A stretch of 58,984 nt of DNA from positions 1-58,984 of the forward strand of contig JAGWON010000020.1 of assembly GCA_028871055.1 (NCBI GenBank), given 5' to 3'. Of the stretch, positions 1 to 13,606 are shown one piece after another; the first letter of the stretch is position 1, and each line of letters starts with the position of its first letter. The DNA comes from Alphaproteobacteria bacterium. Lineage in GTDB: Bacteria > Pseudomonadota > Alphaproteobacteria > ATCC43930 > CGMCC-115725. The position numbers were made by a program, and so were the translations under genes. The notes under the pieces are model-generated. The model had not been told where the DNA came from. It saw only the letters and a list, made by a program, of their open reading frames with translations, and did no database searches.

Positions 1-236
1 TCCCCGACTCGTCGTCATGGCTCCAAAATACCCTGGAAAATGGGCAGAATCCCACTGGCATACCGTTCTGCACCATAGCGCGTCCAGCGCCAAAATTGCG
101 ACCCTGGCTGCGCCCGGCGCGGTTTTCGGACCCAACCGGCCCTTGTCGGAGACCGCGCCGACGCCCTATGCTTCCGCCAATCGGCGCCGAGTACGCGGCG
201 CTGTCGATGAATAGCCGAAAGGGGGCAGGCACCATA
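1..236. other. Left-edge non-coding stretch upstream of the MlaC-like gene
   Basis: No convincing gene is seen here. Short open frames exist on both strands, but they lack ribosome binding sites and have low-complexity Arg/Pro/Ala translations typical of antisense frames in GC-rich DNA. The last 20 bases carry a purine-rich stretch (gggggcagg) that suits the start at 237. A promoter for the MlaC-like gene is presumably here, but I cannot point to clear -35/-10 boxes. Confidence 0.4.
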
Positions 237-902
237 ATGCATTTACCGTCTCGTCGTTCTCTATCCGTGCTCGCCCTGGCGGCGACCTTTCTGGTCTGGA
301 TCGCTCCGGTCCGGGCGGCGCCGACCGACCCGTCGGCCTTCGTCGACGGCCTGGTGCAGCAGGCCCTGTCGATCCTGCGCAATCCTCAGATGCCCGACGC
401 CCAACGCGAGGAGCGCTTCAGCACGTTGCTGCACAGCGGCTTCGACATTCCGCGCATCGCCCGCTTCGTGCTCGGCCGCTATTGGCTCAGCGCCAGCGAC
501 CAGGATCGTGACCGGTTCAGTCATTTGTTTGCGGATTGGGTGGTGCGGACCTATTCGGCGCGATTCAAGGAATACAGCGGCGAGACCATCAAGGTGACAG
601 GCGCGCGCTCCGAAAGCGCGACGAGCTACGTCGTCTCGAGCCAGCTCATTCATGCCAACGGCGCGCCGCCGACCACCATCTATTGGCATGTGCGCAAAGC
701 CGACGACGACATGAAGATCGTCGACGTCGAGGTCGAAGGCGTGAGCATGGCGCTGACCGAACGCGAGGAAATCGCCTCGGTCATCCAGCGCAGCGGCGGC
801 TCGGTCGCGAGCCTTAACCAGGAATTGCAGCAGCGCCTCGACAGCGGTCCCACGCCGGCCAGCGGCTCGATGATGCCGACCCAGGCGCAGAAGGCGCCCT
901 AG
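237..902 (+). CDS. MlaC/Ttg2D-family phospholipid-binding ABC transport protein
   Basis: This is a 221-residue exported protein of the MlaC (toluene tolerance Ttg2D) family. These periplasmic carriers shuttle phospholipids between the outer membrane and the inner-membrane MlaFEDB transporter. The N-terminus is a signal peptide (RRSLSVLALAATFLVW, then an Ala-rich cleavage site near residue 28). The body has typical family features: FVDGLVQQALSILRN, a middle segment FDIPRIARFVLGRYW, and FSHLFADWVVRTYSARF. A longer frame opens at 96, but the ATG at 237 is preferred because a purine-rich site precedes it and a signal peptide follows at once. No other mla genes lie in the window, so it looks detached from the transporter operon, unless they lie off the left edge. 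The C-terminal tail (about 25 residues rich in Ser, Pro and Gln) is probably disordered. Confidence 0.85.
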   Translation: MHLPSRRSLSVLALAATFLVWIAPVRAAPTDPSAFVDGLVQQALSILRNPQMPDAQREERFSTLLHSGFDIPRIARFVLGRYWLSASDQDRDRFSHLFADWVVRTYSARFKEYSGETIKVTGARSESATSYVVSSQLIHANGAPPTTIYWHVRKADDDMKIVDVEVEGVSMALTEREEIASVIQRSGGSVASLNQELQQRLDSGPTPASGSMMPTQAQKAP

Positions 903-905
903 GGC

Positions 906-2588
<1,683 letters not shown>

Positions 2589-2770
2589 ACCGACTCCAGC
2601 GAAGGGTGCCGTGATCTAACGCAGGCGCGGCAGACGAGCAATCGCGCAGCGCGGGCCGCACGTTCACGCGAAGCGCGACTGGTCGTTTAAGCGCGACGCG
2701 GGCGAGGAGCGCCCCGCATCGCGCCCATCGTCAGCGCCGACGCGTCAGCCGATGGTCGCGAACCGACGGC

Positions 2771-3232
2771 TCAAAGGTGCATGAAATCCTTGAACTCGCG
2801 CAGCATTTCCGGCCAAAGGGCCATGTATTCGTCGATATTTTCGGTCGTGCCCAGCGCGATGCGCGCGTCCATTTCGGCCCAGAGGACATGTCCGGACTTC
2901 CAATAAACGCGTACGAAGCGCTTCGTGGTGTTCCATTGATTGACCCGATCGGGCGTCGCGCTGCTGTTGGACCAGCCGGCGGCGAACTGGACGTCCCGGC
3001 AGATTCCGTTCTGGCATTCATAGAAATACGTGTCGAAATTGACGCCGGACACCCGGCTCGTGATGATTGTGGTGCCGTCGCTGTCCTTGGTGATTTTGGC
3101 GGGCAGGCCGCGCTTGGTCATCAGAGTAGCCATCTGCTGGACCGACAGGCCGCCCGATCCGATCGGATCGGCAAACGCCGGCACCGCAAAAAGCAGCGTC
3201 GCCGCAACGATGGAACTGATAACTCTCCCCAT
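2771..3232 (-). CDS. Secreted YbjN-like (sensory transduction regulator-like) protein
   Basis: This is a 153-residue protein with a cleavable signal peptide (MGRVISSIVAATLLFAVPAFA, cut after AFA). The mature part resembles the YbjN family: an opening helix LSVQQMATLMTKRGLPAKI, a beta strand TIITSRVSGVNFDTYFYEC, a second Cys (NGICRDVQF), and a C-terminal helix MLREFKDFMHL. The two cysteines lie about six residues apart and could form a periplasmic disulfide. The molecular function of the family is not known. The start was moved downstream of the longest frame (which opens at 3289) to the Met that begins the signal peptide. It is followed by 180 non-coding bases and then ettA on the same strand. 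Confidence 0.65.
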   Translation of the reverse strand: MGRVISSIVAATLLFAVPAFADPIGSGGLSVQQMATLMTKRGLPAKITKDSDGTTIITSRVSGVNFDTYFYECQNGICRDVQFAAGWSNSSATPDRVNQWNTTKRFVRVYWKSGHVLWAEMDARIALGTTENIDEYMALWPEMLREFKDFMHL

Positions 3233-3331
3233 TGGATACCCCCTGTTGGACCCGGCCCGGATTGTCCACCCGGACCGCCGGCAAATCAATTTCGCTCGGG
3301 CCTCATCCTTGGAGCGCTTGCGGATTGGAGA

Positions 3332-3407
3332 TGGTGGGCCCGGCAGGATTCGAACCTGCGACTACACCGTTATGAGCGGCGCGTTCTAACCGCTGAACTA
3401 CGGGCCC
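3332..3407 (-). tRNA. tRNA with CAU anticodon, probably tRNA-Ile2 (k2C), otherwise tRNA-Met
   Basis: Read on the minus strand, this 76-base segment folds as a complete tRNA. It has acceptor arm GGGCCCG paired with CGGGCCC, a D-loop with GGTTAG, an anticodon loop CTCATAA with anticodon CAT, a T-arm GCAGG-TTCGAAT-CCTGC and an encoded CCA end. The first acceptor pair is a normal G-C, so it is not the initiator, which has a 1-72 mismatch. The GC-rich acceptor stem and short variable loop resemble tRNA-Ile2, whose C34 is changed to lysidine to read AUA, but elongator Met cannot be excluded by eye. It lies just downstream of rpoD on the same strand. Confidence 0.93.
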
Positions 3408-3458
3408 GCGCCAATGTAAGGTGCGGGCCCGAGTCCCGTCATCAGGTATCGAGGCCCA

Positions 3459-5432
<1,974 letters not shown>

Positions 5433-5546
5433 GTCGCTCCGCCTTCGCGTCATTTTAGGGAGTCGCCAAAAGAATGCCGCGCGCAGCCCGCCGCGCCGAT
5501 ATCCGCTTCCGATTCGCTCGCCCGTCCGTCGGTGCAACGCCACCCA

Positions 5547-7427
5547 TCAACCCAAATCCCCGCTCGCGTCGTCGTCCTTCGCCTGGCTTTCGTAGAGCAT
5601 CTCCTGGAGATGCCGCAGCCGCGCCAGGGTCTCCTCGGTGGTATTCACGGCGAGGCTTCGCTCCGCTTCGGCGATCTGCGTTAAAAGGCACTGCTGCTCG
5701 TACCGCCGTTTGATGTCGACCCACCCCGATCGAACCGCTTCGACATCCGCGCCGGCCCTGGCAAAACGGGCAAATTCCAGGACGCGCGGCGACAGGATCC
5801 GTTCCACCGCCGGCCCGAATCCTTCGCGGTTTAGGTGGCCTTTCAAGGTCTCGGCGTCAAGGGCGGGATTGCGATGGTGCAGTTCTAGGATTTTGCGGGA
5901 AAGACTGTCAAGTTTGCCGACTGCGGGAAAGTCGATTTGTGCAAGCTCTTCAGCGGCTTCGCCCAAGAGGAAGGGGTGGTTAAGCAGATAGGCGAGAAGG
6001 ACCTCCTCGACGGCCGGGAGCTGGCTTTGGGGATCGGCGGCGCGGATCGGCTCCTGGCCGAGCCAATCGGCGCTGCCGAGGAACGACCGCCGCAGCCGGT
6101 CGCGCCGCGCGGAAGCGACCCGCCAGCCTGCCGCCCGCCGGTCCGGCCGCGGTATGAAGCGCCGCGTATCGACCGGCGGCGACAGGCGCTCGGCAAAGAA
6201 CTTGATGTATTCCTGCTGCACCGAGCGCTCGGCGACCTGGCGAACTCGTGCCCGCAGCCGCGCGCGCAGCGCAGCTCGCTGCTCGGGCGTGCGCAGCGGT
6301 CCGGCGGATTTCTCGATAGTCCAGAGCATCTCGGCGAGCGGCGCGGCTGCATCAAGGATCGCGCGCATCGCCGCCGCACCCTGGCGGTGGATCAGCGTGT
6401 CCGGATCCTCGCCCGCCGGCAACAGGGCGAAGCGCAGGCTGTGGCCAGGCTTCAACAGCGGCAGGGCGCGATCAAGCGCGCGCGCCGCCGCGCGTTGTCC
6501 GGCGGCGTCACCGTCAAAGCATAGGATCGGCTCCGGCGCGAGGCGCCACAGCTCCTCGATCTGGGTCTCGGTCAGGGCGGTGCCGAGCGGCGCGACCGCG
6601 GTGCCGAAGCCGGCGCGATGCAGCGCGATCACGTCCATATAGCCTTCGGCGACGATCGCCGAATTGTCGCGCGCCGCGGCCGCACGCGCCGCGGCCCAGC
6701 CATAGAGGTTCCGGCCTTTGGCAAAGAGCGGCGTCTCGGGCGAATTGAGGTATTTCGGCTGGCCATCGCCGATGACGCGCCCGCCGAAGGCGATGATCCG
6801 GCCGCCGCGATCGCCGATCGGGAATATGACGCGGTTGCGGAAATAGTCGAACGGCGCGCGGCCATCGTCGGATTGGTGGATCAAGCCAGCCTCGAGCAGC
6901 AGCACTTCGGGAAATTTACCGCCGAGCGCCCGTTTCAGCGCCTCGCGGCCGTCGGGAGCGAAGCCCAGCCGGAAGCGCCGGATCGCGGCGTCGTCGAGCC
7001 CGCGTCCGGCGAGGTATTCACGCGCCGCGCGGCCTTCGGGCGCACGGAGTTGCGATTCGAAGAAGGCGCACGCGGCTTCCAGGGCACCCTGCAGCGTGGC
7101 AGCGCGTTCGGCGCGCTGGCGCTCCTCGGGCGTCGCCTTGGGCACTTCGAGTCCGGCCTTGCGCGCGAGTTGGTCGACCGCTTCGGGAAAGCTCAGATTT
7201 TCCGTTTGCATGACAAAGGCGATGACGTCGCCATGCGCGCTGCAGCCGAAGCAGTGATAGAAGCCCTTTTCCTCGACCACGGAAAAGGACGGCGTCTTCT
7301 CGTTGTGGAAGGGGCAAAGCCCCGTGTACTCGCGACCGCGGCGGACGAGCTTCACGCGCCGGCCGACGATCTCGGCAAGCGAGATTCGATGGCGCAACTC
7401 GTCGAGGAACCGGGGCGGGAATGCCAT
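5547..7427 (-). CDS. dnaG: DNA primase DnaG
   Basis: This is a 626-residue primase that makes RNA primers for replication. The N-terminal CHC2 zinc finger is intact (CPFHNEKTPSFSVVEEKG, then HCFGC). It is followed by the RNA-polymerase domain and the Toprim centre, seen as VAEGYMDVIALHRAG and the metal-binding FDGDAAGQRAA. The C-terminal part (LLAYLLNHPFLLGEAAEEL onward) is the helicase-binding domain contacting DnaB. It begins MAFPPRFLDELRHRISLAEIV, as is usual in alphaproteobacteria. A 104-base gap containing an inverted-repeat element separates it from yqeY upstream, and rpoD follows downstream. Confidence 0.96.
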   Translation of the reverse strand: MAFPPRFLDELRHRISLAEIVGRRVKLVRRGREYTGLCPFHNEKTPSFSVVEEKGFYHCFGCSAHGDVIAFVMQTENLSFPEAVDQLARKAGLEVPKATPEERQRAERAATLQGALEAACAFFESQLRAPEGRAAREYLAGRGLDDAAIRRFRLGFAPDGREALKRALGGKFPEVLLLEAGLIHQSDDGRAPFDYFRNRVIFPIGDRGGRIIAFGGRVIGDGQPKYLNSPETPLFAKGRNLYGWAAARAAAARDNSAIVAEGYMDVIALHRAGFGTAVAPLGTALTETQIEELWRLAPEPILCFDGDAAGQRAAARALDRALPLLKPGHSLRFALLPAGEDPDTLIHRQGAAAMRAILDAAAPLAEMLWTIEKSAGPLRTPEQRAALRARLRARVRQVAERSVQQEYIKFFAERLSPPVDTRRFIPRPDRRAAGWRVASARRDRLRRSFLGSADWLGQEPIRAADPQSQLPAVEEVLLAYLLNHPFLLGEAAEELAQIDFPAVGKLDSLSRKILELHHRNPALDAETLKGHLNREGFGPAVERILSPRVLEFARFARAGADVEAVRSGWVDIKRRYEQQCLLTQIAEAERSLAVNTTEETLARLRHLQEMLYESQAKDDDASGDLG

Positions 7428-7442
7428 CGAAGCTCTTAGCTC

Positions 7443-7533
7443 TCAGCCGTCAGCTATCAGCCAAGCGCCGACGGGGCGGGATTTTAACGCAAAAGCGAAC
7501 GGGCCGATAGCTGACGGCTGAACGCTGACGGCT
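7443..7533. repeat. Inverted-repeat element between yqeY and dnaG
   Basis: A perfect 16-base arm (tcagccgtcagctatc at 7443-7458) is mirrored by gatagctgacggctga at 7506-7521, leaving a 47-base loop. The core gctgacggct occurs again as a direct repeat at 7524-7533, overlapping the end of yqeY. On the minus strand transcripts pass from yqeY into dnaG through this structure. The arm sequence looks like a dispersed intergenic repeat rather than a simple terminator, because no T-tract follows. Its copy number elsewhere cannot be judged from this window. Confidence 0.7.
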
Positions 7534-7984
7534 AGCCTGTGAGTAGCTTTTTCACCGCCTGGCTGGCGGCGGCAGCGTCGAGTTGGCCGGCGTATTTGGT
7601 CCGGAGCGCCGCCATCACCTTGCCCATGTCCTTGATGCCGGCGGCGCCGGTTTCCTTGATCGTATCCTTGATCGCCGATTCGAGCTCGGCACCGGCCATC
7701 TGTTTGGGCAGGAAGCGTTCGATCACCGCGATCTCGCCCTTCTCCTTGGCGGCGAGCTCGGGCCGGTTGCCCTTCTCGTAGAGCTCGATCGACTCGCGCC
7801 GCTGCTTGATCATTTGCTGGAGCATCTGCTGGATCGCCGTGTCGTCGATCCGCTCGAGTTTGGGCCGCGCCTCGATGTCCTTTTCCTTGAGCCGCGCGAG
7901 GATCAGCCGCACGGTCGAGACCGTGAGCTCCGCCTTGCTCTTCATCGCCTCTTTCAGCGCTTCGCTGAAACGGTCGCGCAGCAT
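7532..7984 (-). CDS. yqeY: GatB/YqeY domain-containing protein
   Basis: This is a 150-residue YqeY-like protein, all helical. The family is related to the C-terminal tRNA-binding part of GatB, and its role is not settled (a tRNA-linked function is suspected). Diagnostic stretches are LRDRFSEALKEAMKSK, STVRLILARLKEKDI and the C-terminal KDMGKVMAALRTKYAGQLD. In many alphaproteobacteria this gene sits directly before dnaG and rpoD, as here. The longer frame upstream of MLRDRF (from 8026) is not used because family members start at that Met. Confidence 0.9.
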   Translation of the reverse strand: MLRDRFSEALKEAMKSKAELTVSTVRLILARLKEKDIEARPKLERIDDTAIQQMLQQMIKQRRESIELYEKGNRPELAAKEKGEIAVIERFLPKQMAGAELESAIKDTIKETGAAGIKDMGKVMAALRTKYAGQLDAAAASQAVKKLLTG

Positions 7985-8152
7985 GAGTCCTCCGAATCCG
8001 CCGCGGGCGGCGGCGCTTGACGACATCCTATCTGCGGTCTATCTCAATGTCTTCAAGTCCGATCGCCTTTCTGCCGCGCCGCCGGATGCCTCCAGCGGCG
8101 CGTTTTGCCGCGGGCGAACGGCGACTCTGTGTACGAGGCCTCGATCACTGGC

Positions 8153-9313
8153 ATGACCATGGACACCCGCCCCGCCGACGCCACTGCGGCATTGGTCCTG
8201 GCCGACGGCAGCGTCTTTTGGGGGCGCGGCGTCGGCGCCGAGGGCGTGCGTGTCGGCGAGGTCTGCTTCAACACCAGCATGACCGGCTATCAGGAGATCA
8301 TGACCGATCCCTCCTATGCTGGTCAGATCATCACCTTCACCTTTCCGCACATTGGCAATGTCGGCGCCAATGTCGAGGACATCGAGACGGTGACACCGCC
8401 GGTGCGCGGCCTGGTGCTGCGCATGGACATCACGGCGCCGTCCAATTGGCGTGCGGCCCAGCCCTTCGACCTCTGGCTCAAGAAGTTGGACTTGGTCGGC
8501 CTGGCCGGCGTCGACACGCGCGCGCTGACGCGGCGCATTCGCGACGGCGGCGCGCCCAACGGTGCGTTGGCGCACAATGCAAGCGGCAAGCTCGACGTCG
8601 ATGACCTGCTGAAGCGCGCGCGCGCGTGGCCCGGGCTCGAGGGCATGGACCTCGCCAAGGAGGTGTCGTGCCGCCAGAGCTATCAATGGACGGAGACCGG
8701 CTGGACGCTCGGCGCGGGCTATGGCCAGCTCGCCAAGCCGCGCTTCAAGGTCGTCGCCGTCGATTACGGCGCCAAGCGCAACATCCTGCGCCAGCTCGCA
8801 AGCGAAGGCTGCGCCGTGACCGTGGTGCCAGCGACGGCTTCCGCCGAAGACATCCTGCGCCACAAGCCCGACGGGGTGTTCCTGTCGAACGGTCCGGGCG
8901 ATCCGGCCGCCACGGGCATCTATGCCGTGCCGGTGATCCGCGACTTGATCGCCAGCGGCAAGCCGCTGTTCGGCATCTGCCTCGGTCATCAGCTACTGGC
9001 GCTCGCGCTCGACGGCAAGACCAAGAAGATGGCGCTCGGCCATCGCGGCGCCAACCATCCGGTGAAGGATTTGGCAACGGGCAAGGTCGAGATCACCAGC
9101 CAGAACCATGGCTTCTGCGTGTTGCCCGAGACCCTGCCCAAGGACGCCGAGGTGACGCATGTTTCGCTGTTCGACGGCTGCAACGAGGGCATCCGCCTCA
9201 AGGGCAAGCCGGTGTTTTCGGTGCAGTACCATCCCGAGGCCAGCCCCGGCCCGCAGGACAGCCACTACCTGTTCCAGCGCTTCGTCCGGCTGATGGAAAA
9301 GAAGAAGAGCTGA
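8153..9313 (+). CDS. carA: Carbamoyl-phosphate synthase small subunit CarA
   Basis: This is the glutamine amidotransferase subunit, which releases ammonia from glutamine and channels it to CarB for carbamoyl phosphate (arginine and pyrimidine synthesis). About 386 residues follow the chosen Met (MTMDTRP). The N-terminal CPSase domain has [19 protein letters not shown]. The class I amidotransferase domain has the oxyanion motif [10 protein letters not shown], the nucleophile in [13 protein letters not shown], and the His/Glu pair in [13 protein letters not shown]. Met at 8159 is an equally possible start, and neither has a strong ribosome site. It is divergent from yqeY, and carB follows after four bases. 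Confidence 0.95.
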   Translation: MTMDTRPADATAALVLADGSVFWGRGVGAEGVRVGEVCFNTSMTGYQEIMTDPSYAGQIITFTFPHIGNVGANVEDIETVTPPVRGLVLRMDITAPSNWRAAQPFDLWLKKLDLVGLAGVDTRALTRRIRDGGAPNGALAHNASGKLDVDDLLKRARAWPGLEGMDLAKEVSCRQSYQWTETGWTLGAGYGQLAKPRFKVVAVDYGAKRNILRQLASEGCAVTVVPATASAEDILRHKPDGVFLSNGPGDPAATGIYAVPVIRDLIASGKPLFGICLGHQLLALALDGKTKKMALGHRGANHPVKDLATGKVEITSQNHGFCVLPETLPKDAEVTHVSLFDGCNEGIRLKGKPVFSVQYHPEASPGPQDSHYLFQRFVRLMEKKKS

Positions 9314-9317
9314 GTCG

Positions 9318-12300
9318 ATGCCGCAGCGCACCGACATCAAGAGCATCCTGATCATCGGCGCCGGGCCGATCGTCATCGGCCAAGCCTGCGAGTTCGATTA
9401 TTCGGGCGCGCAGGCGTGCAAGGCGCTCAAGGAAGAGGGCTATCGCGTCGTGCTGGTGAACTCCAACCCGGCGACGATCATGACCGATCCGGGCCTGGCC
9501 GACGCGACCTACGTCGAGCCGATCACGCCCGAGATGGTCGAGCGCATCATCGCCAAGGAGAAGCCCGACGCGCTGCTTCCCACCATGGGCGGCCAGACCG
9601 CGCTCAACACGGCGATGGCGCTGGCGCGGACCGGTGTTCTCAAAAAGCACAAAGTCGAGCTGATCGGCGCCAGCGAGAAGGCGATCGCGAAGGCCGAAGA
9701 CCGCCAGCTCTTCCGCAATGCGATGGACCGGATCGGTCTCGAATCGCCGAAGAGCCGCATCGCCAAAACGGTCGAAGCGGCGCGCGAGGCGCTTGCCCAG
9801 GTGGGATTACCGGCGATCATCCGGCCGTCCTTCACGCTCGGCGGCACCGGCGGCGGCATTGCCTACAATAAGGAGGAGTTCGACGAGCTCGCCAAGGCCG
9901 GGCTTGCCACGTCGCCGGTGCACGAGATTCTGGTCGAGGAATCGGTCCTCGGCTGGAAGGAATTCGAGATGGAGGTAGTGCGCGACAAGGCCGACAACTG
10001 CATCATCGTCTGCTCGATCGAGAACGTCGACCCGATGGGCGTGCATACGGGCGATAGCGTCACCGTCGCGCCGGCGCTGACCCTGACCGACAAGGAATAC
10101 CAGATCATGCGCAACGCCTCGATCGCGGTGCTGCGCGAGATCGGCGTCGACACCGGCGGATCGAACGTGCAGTTCGCGGTCAACCCGGCCGACGGCCGGC
10201 TGGTTATCATCGAGATGAATCCGCGCGTATCGCGCTCGTCGGCGCTGGCGTCGAAGGCGACCGGCTTCCCGATCGCCAAAGTCGCCGCCAAGCTTGCCAT
10301 CGGCTACACGCTCGACGAGCTCAAGAACGAGATCACGCAGGTGACGCCGGCGAGCTTCGAGCCGACCATCGACTACGTCGTCGTCAAGATGCCGCGCTTC
10401 GCCTTCGAGAAATTCCCCACGGCCGATCCGACCCTGACCACCTCGATGAAATCGGTCGGCGAAGCGATGGCGATCGGCCGGAGCTTCGGCGAAGCGCTGC
10501 AGAAGGCGCTGCGCTCGATGGAAACCGGGCTCACCGGCCTCAACGAGCCGGACATCGGCGGCGCCCCGCTGGACGACAAGGAAACGATCCGCACCGAGCT
10601 CGCGAAACCGAAGGCCGACCGCCTGCTGATGATCGCCGCGGCCTATCGGGCCGGCCTTGCCACGGTCGAGATCCAGGCAGCGTGCAAGTACGACCCATGG
10701 TTCCTCGAAGAGATTCGTAAGCTCGTCGCGGCGGAAATGCAGGTCCGGAGCGCCGGCCTGCCGCAGGACGCGCCCGGCCTGGCGCGGCTCAAGGCGCTGG
10801 GCTTTGCCGACGCCCGACTTGCCGAGCTGACCGGCACGGACGAAAACGACGTCGCGGCGCTGCGGGCACGGCTCGGCGTCCATCCGGTGTTCAAGCGCAT
10901 CGATACCTGCGCCGCCGAGTTCGCTTCGCTCACGCCCTACATGTATTCGACCTACGAGACCGCACTCGCGAACGCCACACCGCAATGCGAGGCTGATCCG
11001 TCGCCGCGCGACAAGGTCGTGATCCTGGGCGGCGGTCCCAACCGCATCGGCCAGGGCATCGAATTCGATTATTGCTGCGTCCATGCCGCTTATTCGCTCA
11101 AGGAAGCCGGCATCGAGACGATCATGATCAACTGCAACCCCGAAACCGTCTCGACCGATTACGACACGTCCGACCGGCTCTATTTCGAGCCGCTCACCGC
11201 CGAGGATGTCGTCGAGATCGTGCGGATGGAGGAGCGCAACGGCAAGCTCAAGGGCGTGATCGTGCAGCTCGGCGGCCAGACGCCGCTCAAACTGGCCGCG
11301 GCGCTCGAGGCGGCGAAAATTCCGATCCTCGGCACCTCGCCCGACGCCATCGACCTGGCCGAGGACCGCCAGCGCTTCCAGAAACTGCTGCACAAGCTCA
11401 AGCTGCTCCAGCCCGAGAACGGCACCGCCAAGAACGCCGACGAGGCCGAGGCCGAGGCCGTCGCGATCGGCTATCCGGTGGTGATCCGGCCGTCCTACGT
11501 GCTGGGCGGTCGCGCGATGGAGATCGTCCACGACGCCGCCGGCCTCCGTCGCTACATGACCCAGGCGGTCAAGGTCTCAGGGAAGAACCCCGTATTGATC
11601 GACCGCTACCTGCAGGACGCGATCGAGATCGACGTCGACGCCTTGGCCGATGGCAAGAGCGTTTTCGTTGCCGGCATCATGGAACACATCGAGGAGGCGG
11701 GAATCCATTCGGGCGACAGTGCCTGTTCGCTGCCGCCCTACTCGCTGCCGGCCGCCGTGGTGAAGGAGATCGAGCGCCAGACCGCCGAGCTCGCGCTCGC
11801 GCTCAAGGTCGTCGGCCTGATGAACGTGCAATACGCGATCCAGAACGGCCGCGTCTTCGTGCTCGAGGTCAACCCACGCGCGTCGCGCACCGTGCCGTTC
11901 GTGGCGAAAGCGACGGGACTGCCCATTGCCAAAATCGCGGCGCGGCTGATGGCTGGCGCGGCGCTGACCGATTTCACACTCAAGCCGCGGCAGAAGCGCA
12001 AGCACATCGCGGTCAAGGAGGCGGTTTTCCCGTTCAACCGCTTCCCTGGCGTCGATCTGATCCTGGGGCCGGAGATGAAATCGACCGGCGAGGTCATGGG
12101 CCTCGACACCGATTTCGGCCGCGCGTTCGCCAAGTCGCAGCTCGGCAGCGGCGTCGCCTTGCCACTGTCGGGAACGGTGTTCGTCTCGGTGCGCAATCAC
12201 GACAAGCCAGGGCTGGTCGAGCCCTGTCGGCGGCTGCACAAGATGGGTTTCGCGCTGCTGGCGACGCGCGGCACCGCGGCGGCACTGCAGCAGGCCGGCC

Positions 12301-12572
12301 TTCCGGTCGAGATCGTCAACAAGGTGCTCGAAGGCCGGCCGCACGTGGTCGACCGCATGCTGTCGGGCGACGTCCAACTCGTATTCAATACTACAGAAGG
12401 CGCGCGTGAAATTGCCGACTCGTTCACCCTGCGGCGCACCGCGCTCGCCTATGGCATCCCCTATTACACGACCGTTGCCGGCGCCCGCGCCGCTGTCGAG
12501 GCTATTATCGCGCTGAAAGCCGGCGGGCTTGACGTTGCGGCATTGCAATCCTATTTCGAGGGGTCGTTCTAG
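9318..12572 (+). CDS. carB: Carbamoyl-phosphate synthase large subunit CarB
   Basis: This 1084-residue protein is the usual length for CarB. It catalyses bicarbonate phosphorylation, carbamate formation and carbamate phosphorylation at two ATP-grasp halves. The first half shows [27 protein letters not shown] and [16 protein letters not shown]. The second half repeats the pattern: [29 protein letters not shown] and [14 protein letters not shown]. The C-terminal MGS-like allosteric domain begins near residue 950 ([21 protein letters not shown]). It is translated together with carA and ends just before a strong terminator hairpin. Confidence 0.97.
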   Translation: MPQRTDIKSILIIGAGPIVIGQACEFDYSGAQACKALKEEGYRVVLVNSNPATIMTDPGLADATYVEPITPEMVERIIAKEKPDALLPTMGGQTALNTAMALARTGVLKKHKVELIGASEKAIAKAEDRQLFRNAMDRIGLESPKSRIAKTVEAAREALAQVGLPAIIRPSFTLGGTGGGIAYNKEEFDELAKAGLATSPVHEILVEESVLGWKEFEMEVVRDKADNCIIVCSIENVDPMGVHTGDSVTVAPALTLTDKEYQIMRNASIAVLREIGVDTGGSNVQFAVNPADGRLVIIEMNPRVSRSSALASKATGFPIAKVAAKLAIGYTLDELKNEITQVTPASFEPTIDYVVVKMPRFAFEKFPTADPTLTTSMKSVGEAMAIGRSFGEALQKALRSMETGLTGLNEPDIGGAPLDDKETIRTELAKPKADRLLMIAAAYRAGLATVEIQAACKYDPWFLEEIRKLVAAEMQVRSAGLPQDAPGLARLKALGFADARLAELTGTDENDVAALRARLGVHPVFKRIDTCAAEFASLTPYMYSTYETALANATPQCEADPSPRDKVVILGGGPNRIGQGIEFDYCCVHAAYSLKEAGIETIMINCNPETVSTDYDTSDRLYFEPLTAEDVVEIVRMEERNGKLKGVIVQLGGQTPLKLAAALEAAKIPILGTSPDAIDLAEDRQRFQKLLHKLKLLQPENGTAKNADEAEAEAVAIGYPVVIRPSYVLGGRAMEIVHDAAGLRRYMTQAVKVSGKNPVLIDRYLQDAIEIDVDALADGKSVFVAGIMEHIEEAGIHSGDSACSLPPYSLPAAVVKEIERQTAELALALKVVGLMNVQYAIQNGRVFVLEVNPRASRTVPFVAKATGLPIAKIAARLMAGAALTDFTLKPRQKRKHIAVKEAVFPFNRFPGVDLILGPEMKSTGEVMGLDTDFGRAFAKSQLGSGVALPLSGTVFVSVRNHDKPGLVEPCRRLHKMGFALLATRGTAAALQQAGLPVEIVNKVLEGRPHVVDRMLSGDVQLVFNTTEGAREIADSFTLRRTALAYGIPYYTTVAGARAAVEAIIALKAGGLDVAALQSYFEGSF

Positions 12573-12575
12573 ACT

Positions 12576-12615
12576 CCGGCCAACCCATGGATTTTCCTGG
12601 GAAAGCCGGATTTTT
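12576..12615 (+). terminator. Intrinsic terminator after carB
   Basis: Arms ccggc (12576-12580) and gccgg (12605-12609) pair, with an inner ccca/tggg pairing (12584-12587 with 12598-12601) across a small symmetric internal loop. The 3' arm is followed directly by attttt (12610-12615). This hairpin-plus-T-tract form fits rho-independent termination of the carAB transcript and separates it from greA, which starts 33 bases later. Confidence 0.7.
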
Positions 12616-12647
12616 GCTGATTCCGCAAAAGCTTGCTAGGATTCTCC

Positions 12648-13124
12648 ATGGCCAAGATACCGATGACCAGCGAGGGCTACGCGCGCCTCCAAGACGAGCT
12701 GAAAAGGCTCAAATCCGTGGACCGGCCGGCGACTATCCGCGCTCTCTCGGAAGCCCGCGACCATGGCGACATTTCGGAAAACGCCGAGTACATCGCCGCG
12801 CGCGAACGCCAGGGCTTCATCGAAGGCCGGGTGCTCGAACTCGAGGACAAGATCGCCCGCGCCGAGGTCATCGACGTCTCCAAGCTGTCGGGCAAGGTCG
12901 TAAAATTCGGCGCCACCGTGACGCTGGCCGACGAGGAGACCGACGAGAAAGTCATCTATCAGATCGTCGGCGAGGACGAGGCTGACATTGCCCAGGGTCG
13001 CTTGTCGGTGACCTCGCCGCTGGCACGAGCACTGATCGGCAAGAGCATCTCGGATTCGGTCGAGGTCACGACGCCGCGTGGCGGCGCGCGCTCTTACGAG
13101 ATCATCAAGGTCCAGTTCCGCTAG
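12648..13124 (+). CDS. greA: Transcription elongation factor GreA
   Basis: This is a 158-residue protein, the family's normal length. It rescues backtracked RNA polymerase by stimulating transcript cleavage through the secondary channel. The N-terminal coiled coil carries the tip acidic motif in [18 protein letters not shown] (the Asp/Glu pair that helps hold catalytic magnesium). The C-terminal FKBP-like domain ends with [18 protein letters not shown] and a final strand YEIIKVQF. Met at 12648 is chosen with an AGGA-like site nine bases upstream. Its stop codon overlaps that of the convergent Lrp gene by two bases. Confidence 0.95.
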   Translation: MAKIPMTSEGYARLQDELKRLKSVDRPATIRALSEARDHGDISENAEYIAARERQGFIEGRVLELEDKIARAEVIDVSKLSGKVVKFGATVTLADEETDEKVIYQIVGEDEADIAQGRLSVTSPLARALIGKSISDSVEVTTPRGGARSYEIIKVQFR

Positions 13125-13606
13125 GCTTTCCCACCGATCTCGATCGGCACGCCGGGCGCGTATTTCGCGGTGCGAATGGCGAGCGACGAACGCACATGCG
13201 CCACATTCGGCGCCGGCGTGAGCTTGGTGGTGAGGAACTTCTGATAGGAATCCCAATCGGTGGCGACGATCTTCAGCAGGAAGTCGGTCTCGCCCGCCAG
13301 CATGTGGATCTCGCGCACCTCCTCCCATTCGGAGGCCAGCGCCTCGAACGCCTTGAGGTCGTTCTCGGCCTGGCTTTTCAGGCCCACCTGCGCGAAGACG
13401 GTGACGCCGAAGCCCAGTGCCTCGGGATTGACCTCGGCGTGATAGCCGCGGATGTAGCCGCCCTCCTCGAGCGCGCGCACGCGCCGGAGGCACGGCGGCG
13501 CGGAAATACCGGCGCGACCGGCAAGTTCGACATTCGTCATGCGGCCGTCGTCCTGCAGGTCCCGCAGGATTTGCCGGTCGACCTTGTCAAGTTTGATGCG
13601 TCGCAT
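13121..13606 (-). CDS. Lrp/AsnC family transcriptional regulator
   Basis: This is a 161-residue feast/famine regulator. The helix-turn-helix lies at residues 5-55 ([38 protein letters not shown]), followed by the ligand-binding RAM domain ([19 protein letters not shown], then [19 protein letters not shown]). Such proteins form octamers and respond to amino acids. The start [10 protein letters not shown] was picked over upstream in-frame codons because the family begins there. It converges on greA with overlapping stop codons and is divergent from the ELM1-like gene, so the 188-base space before the latter may hold its operator. Confidence 0.92.
   Translation of the reverse strand: MRRIKLDKVDRQILRDLQDDGRMTNVELAGRAGISAPPCLRRVRALEEGGYIRGYHAEVNPEALGFGVTVFAQVGLKSQAENDLKAFEALASEWEEVREIHMLAGETDFLLKIVATDWDSYQKFLTTKLTPAPNVAHVRSSLAIRTAKYAPGVPIEIGGKA

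Noticed and set aside
17-214. Short frame near the left edge
   Set aside because: No ribosome site, and it overlaps the likely promoter of the MlaC-like gene.
3332-3407. Initiator tRNA-fMet
   Set aside because: The acceptor stem begins with a normal G-C pair and lacks the initiator mismatch.
9807-11531. Long antisense frame inside carB
   Set aside because: The sense strand carries intact carB motifs; the antisense protein is low complexity.
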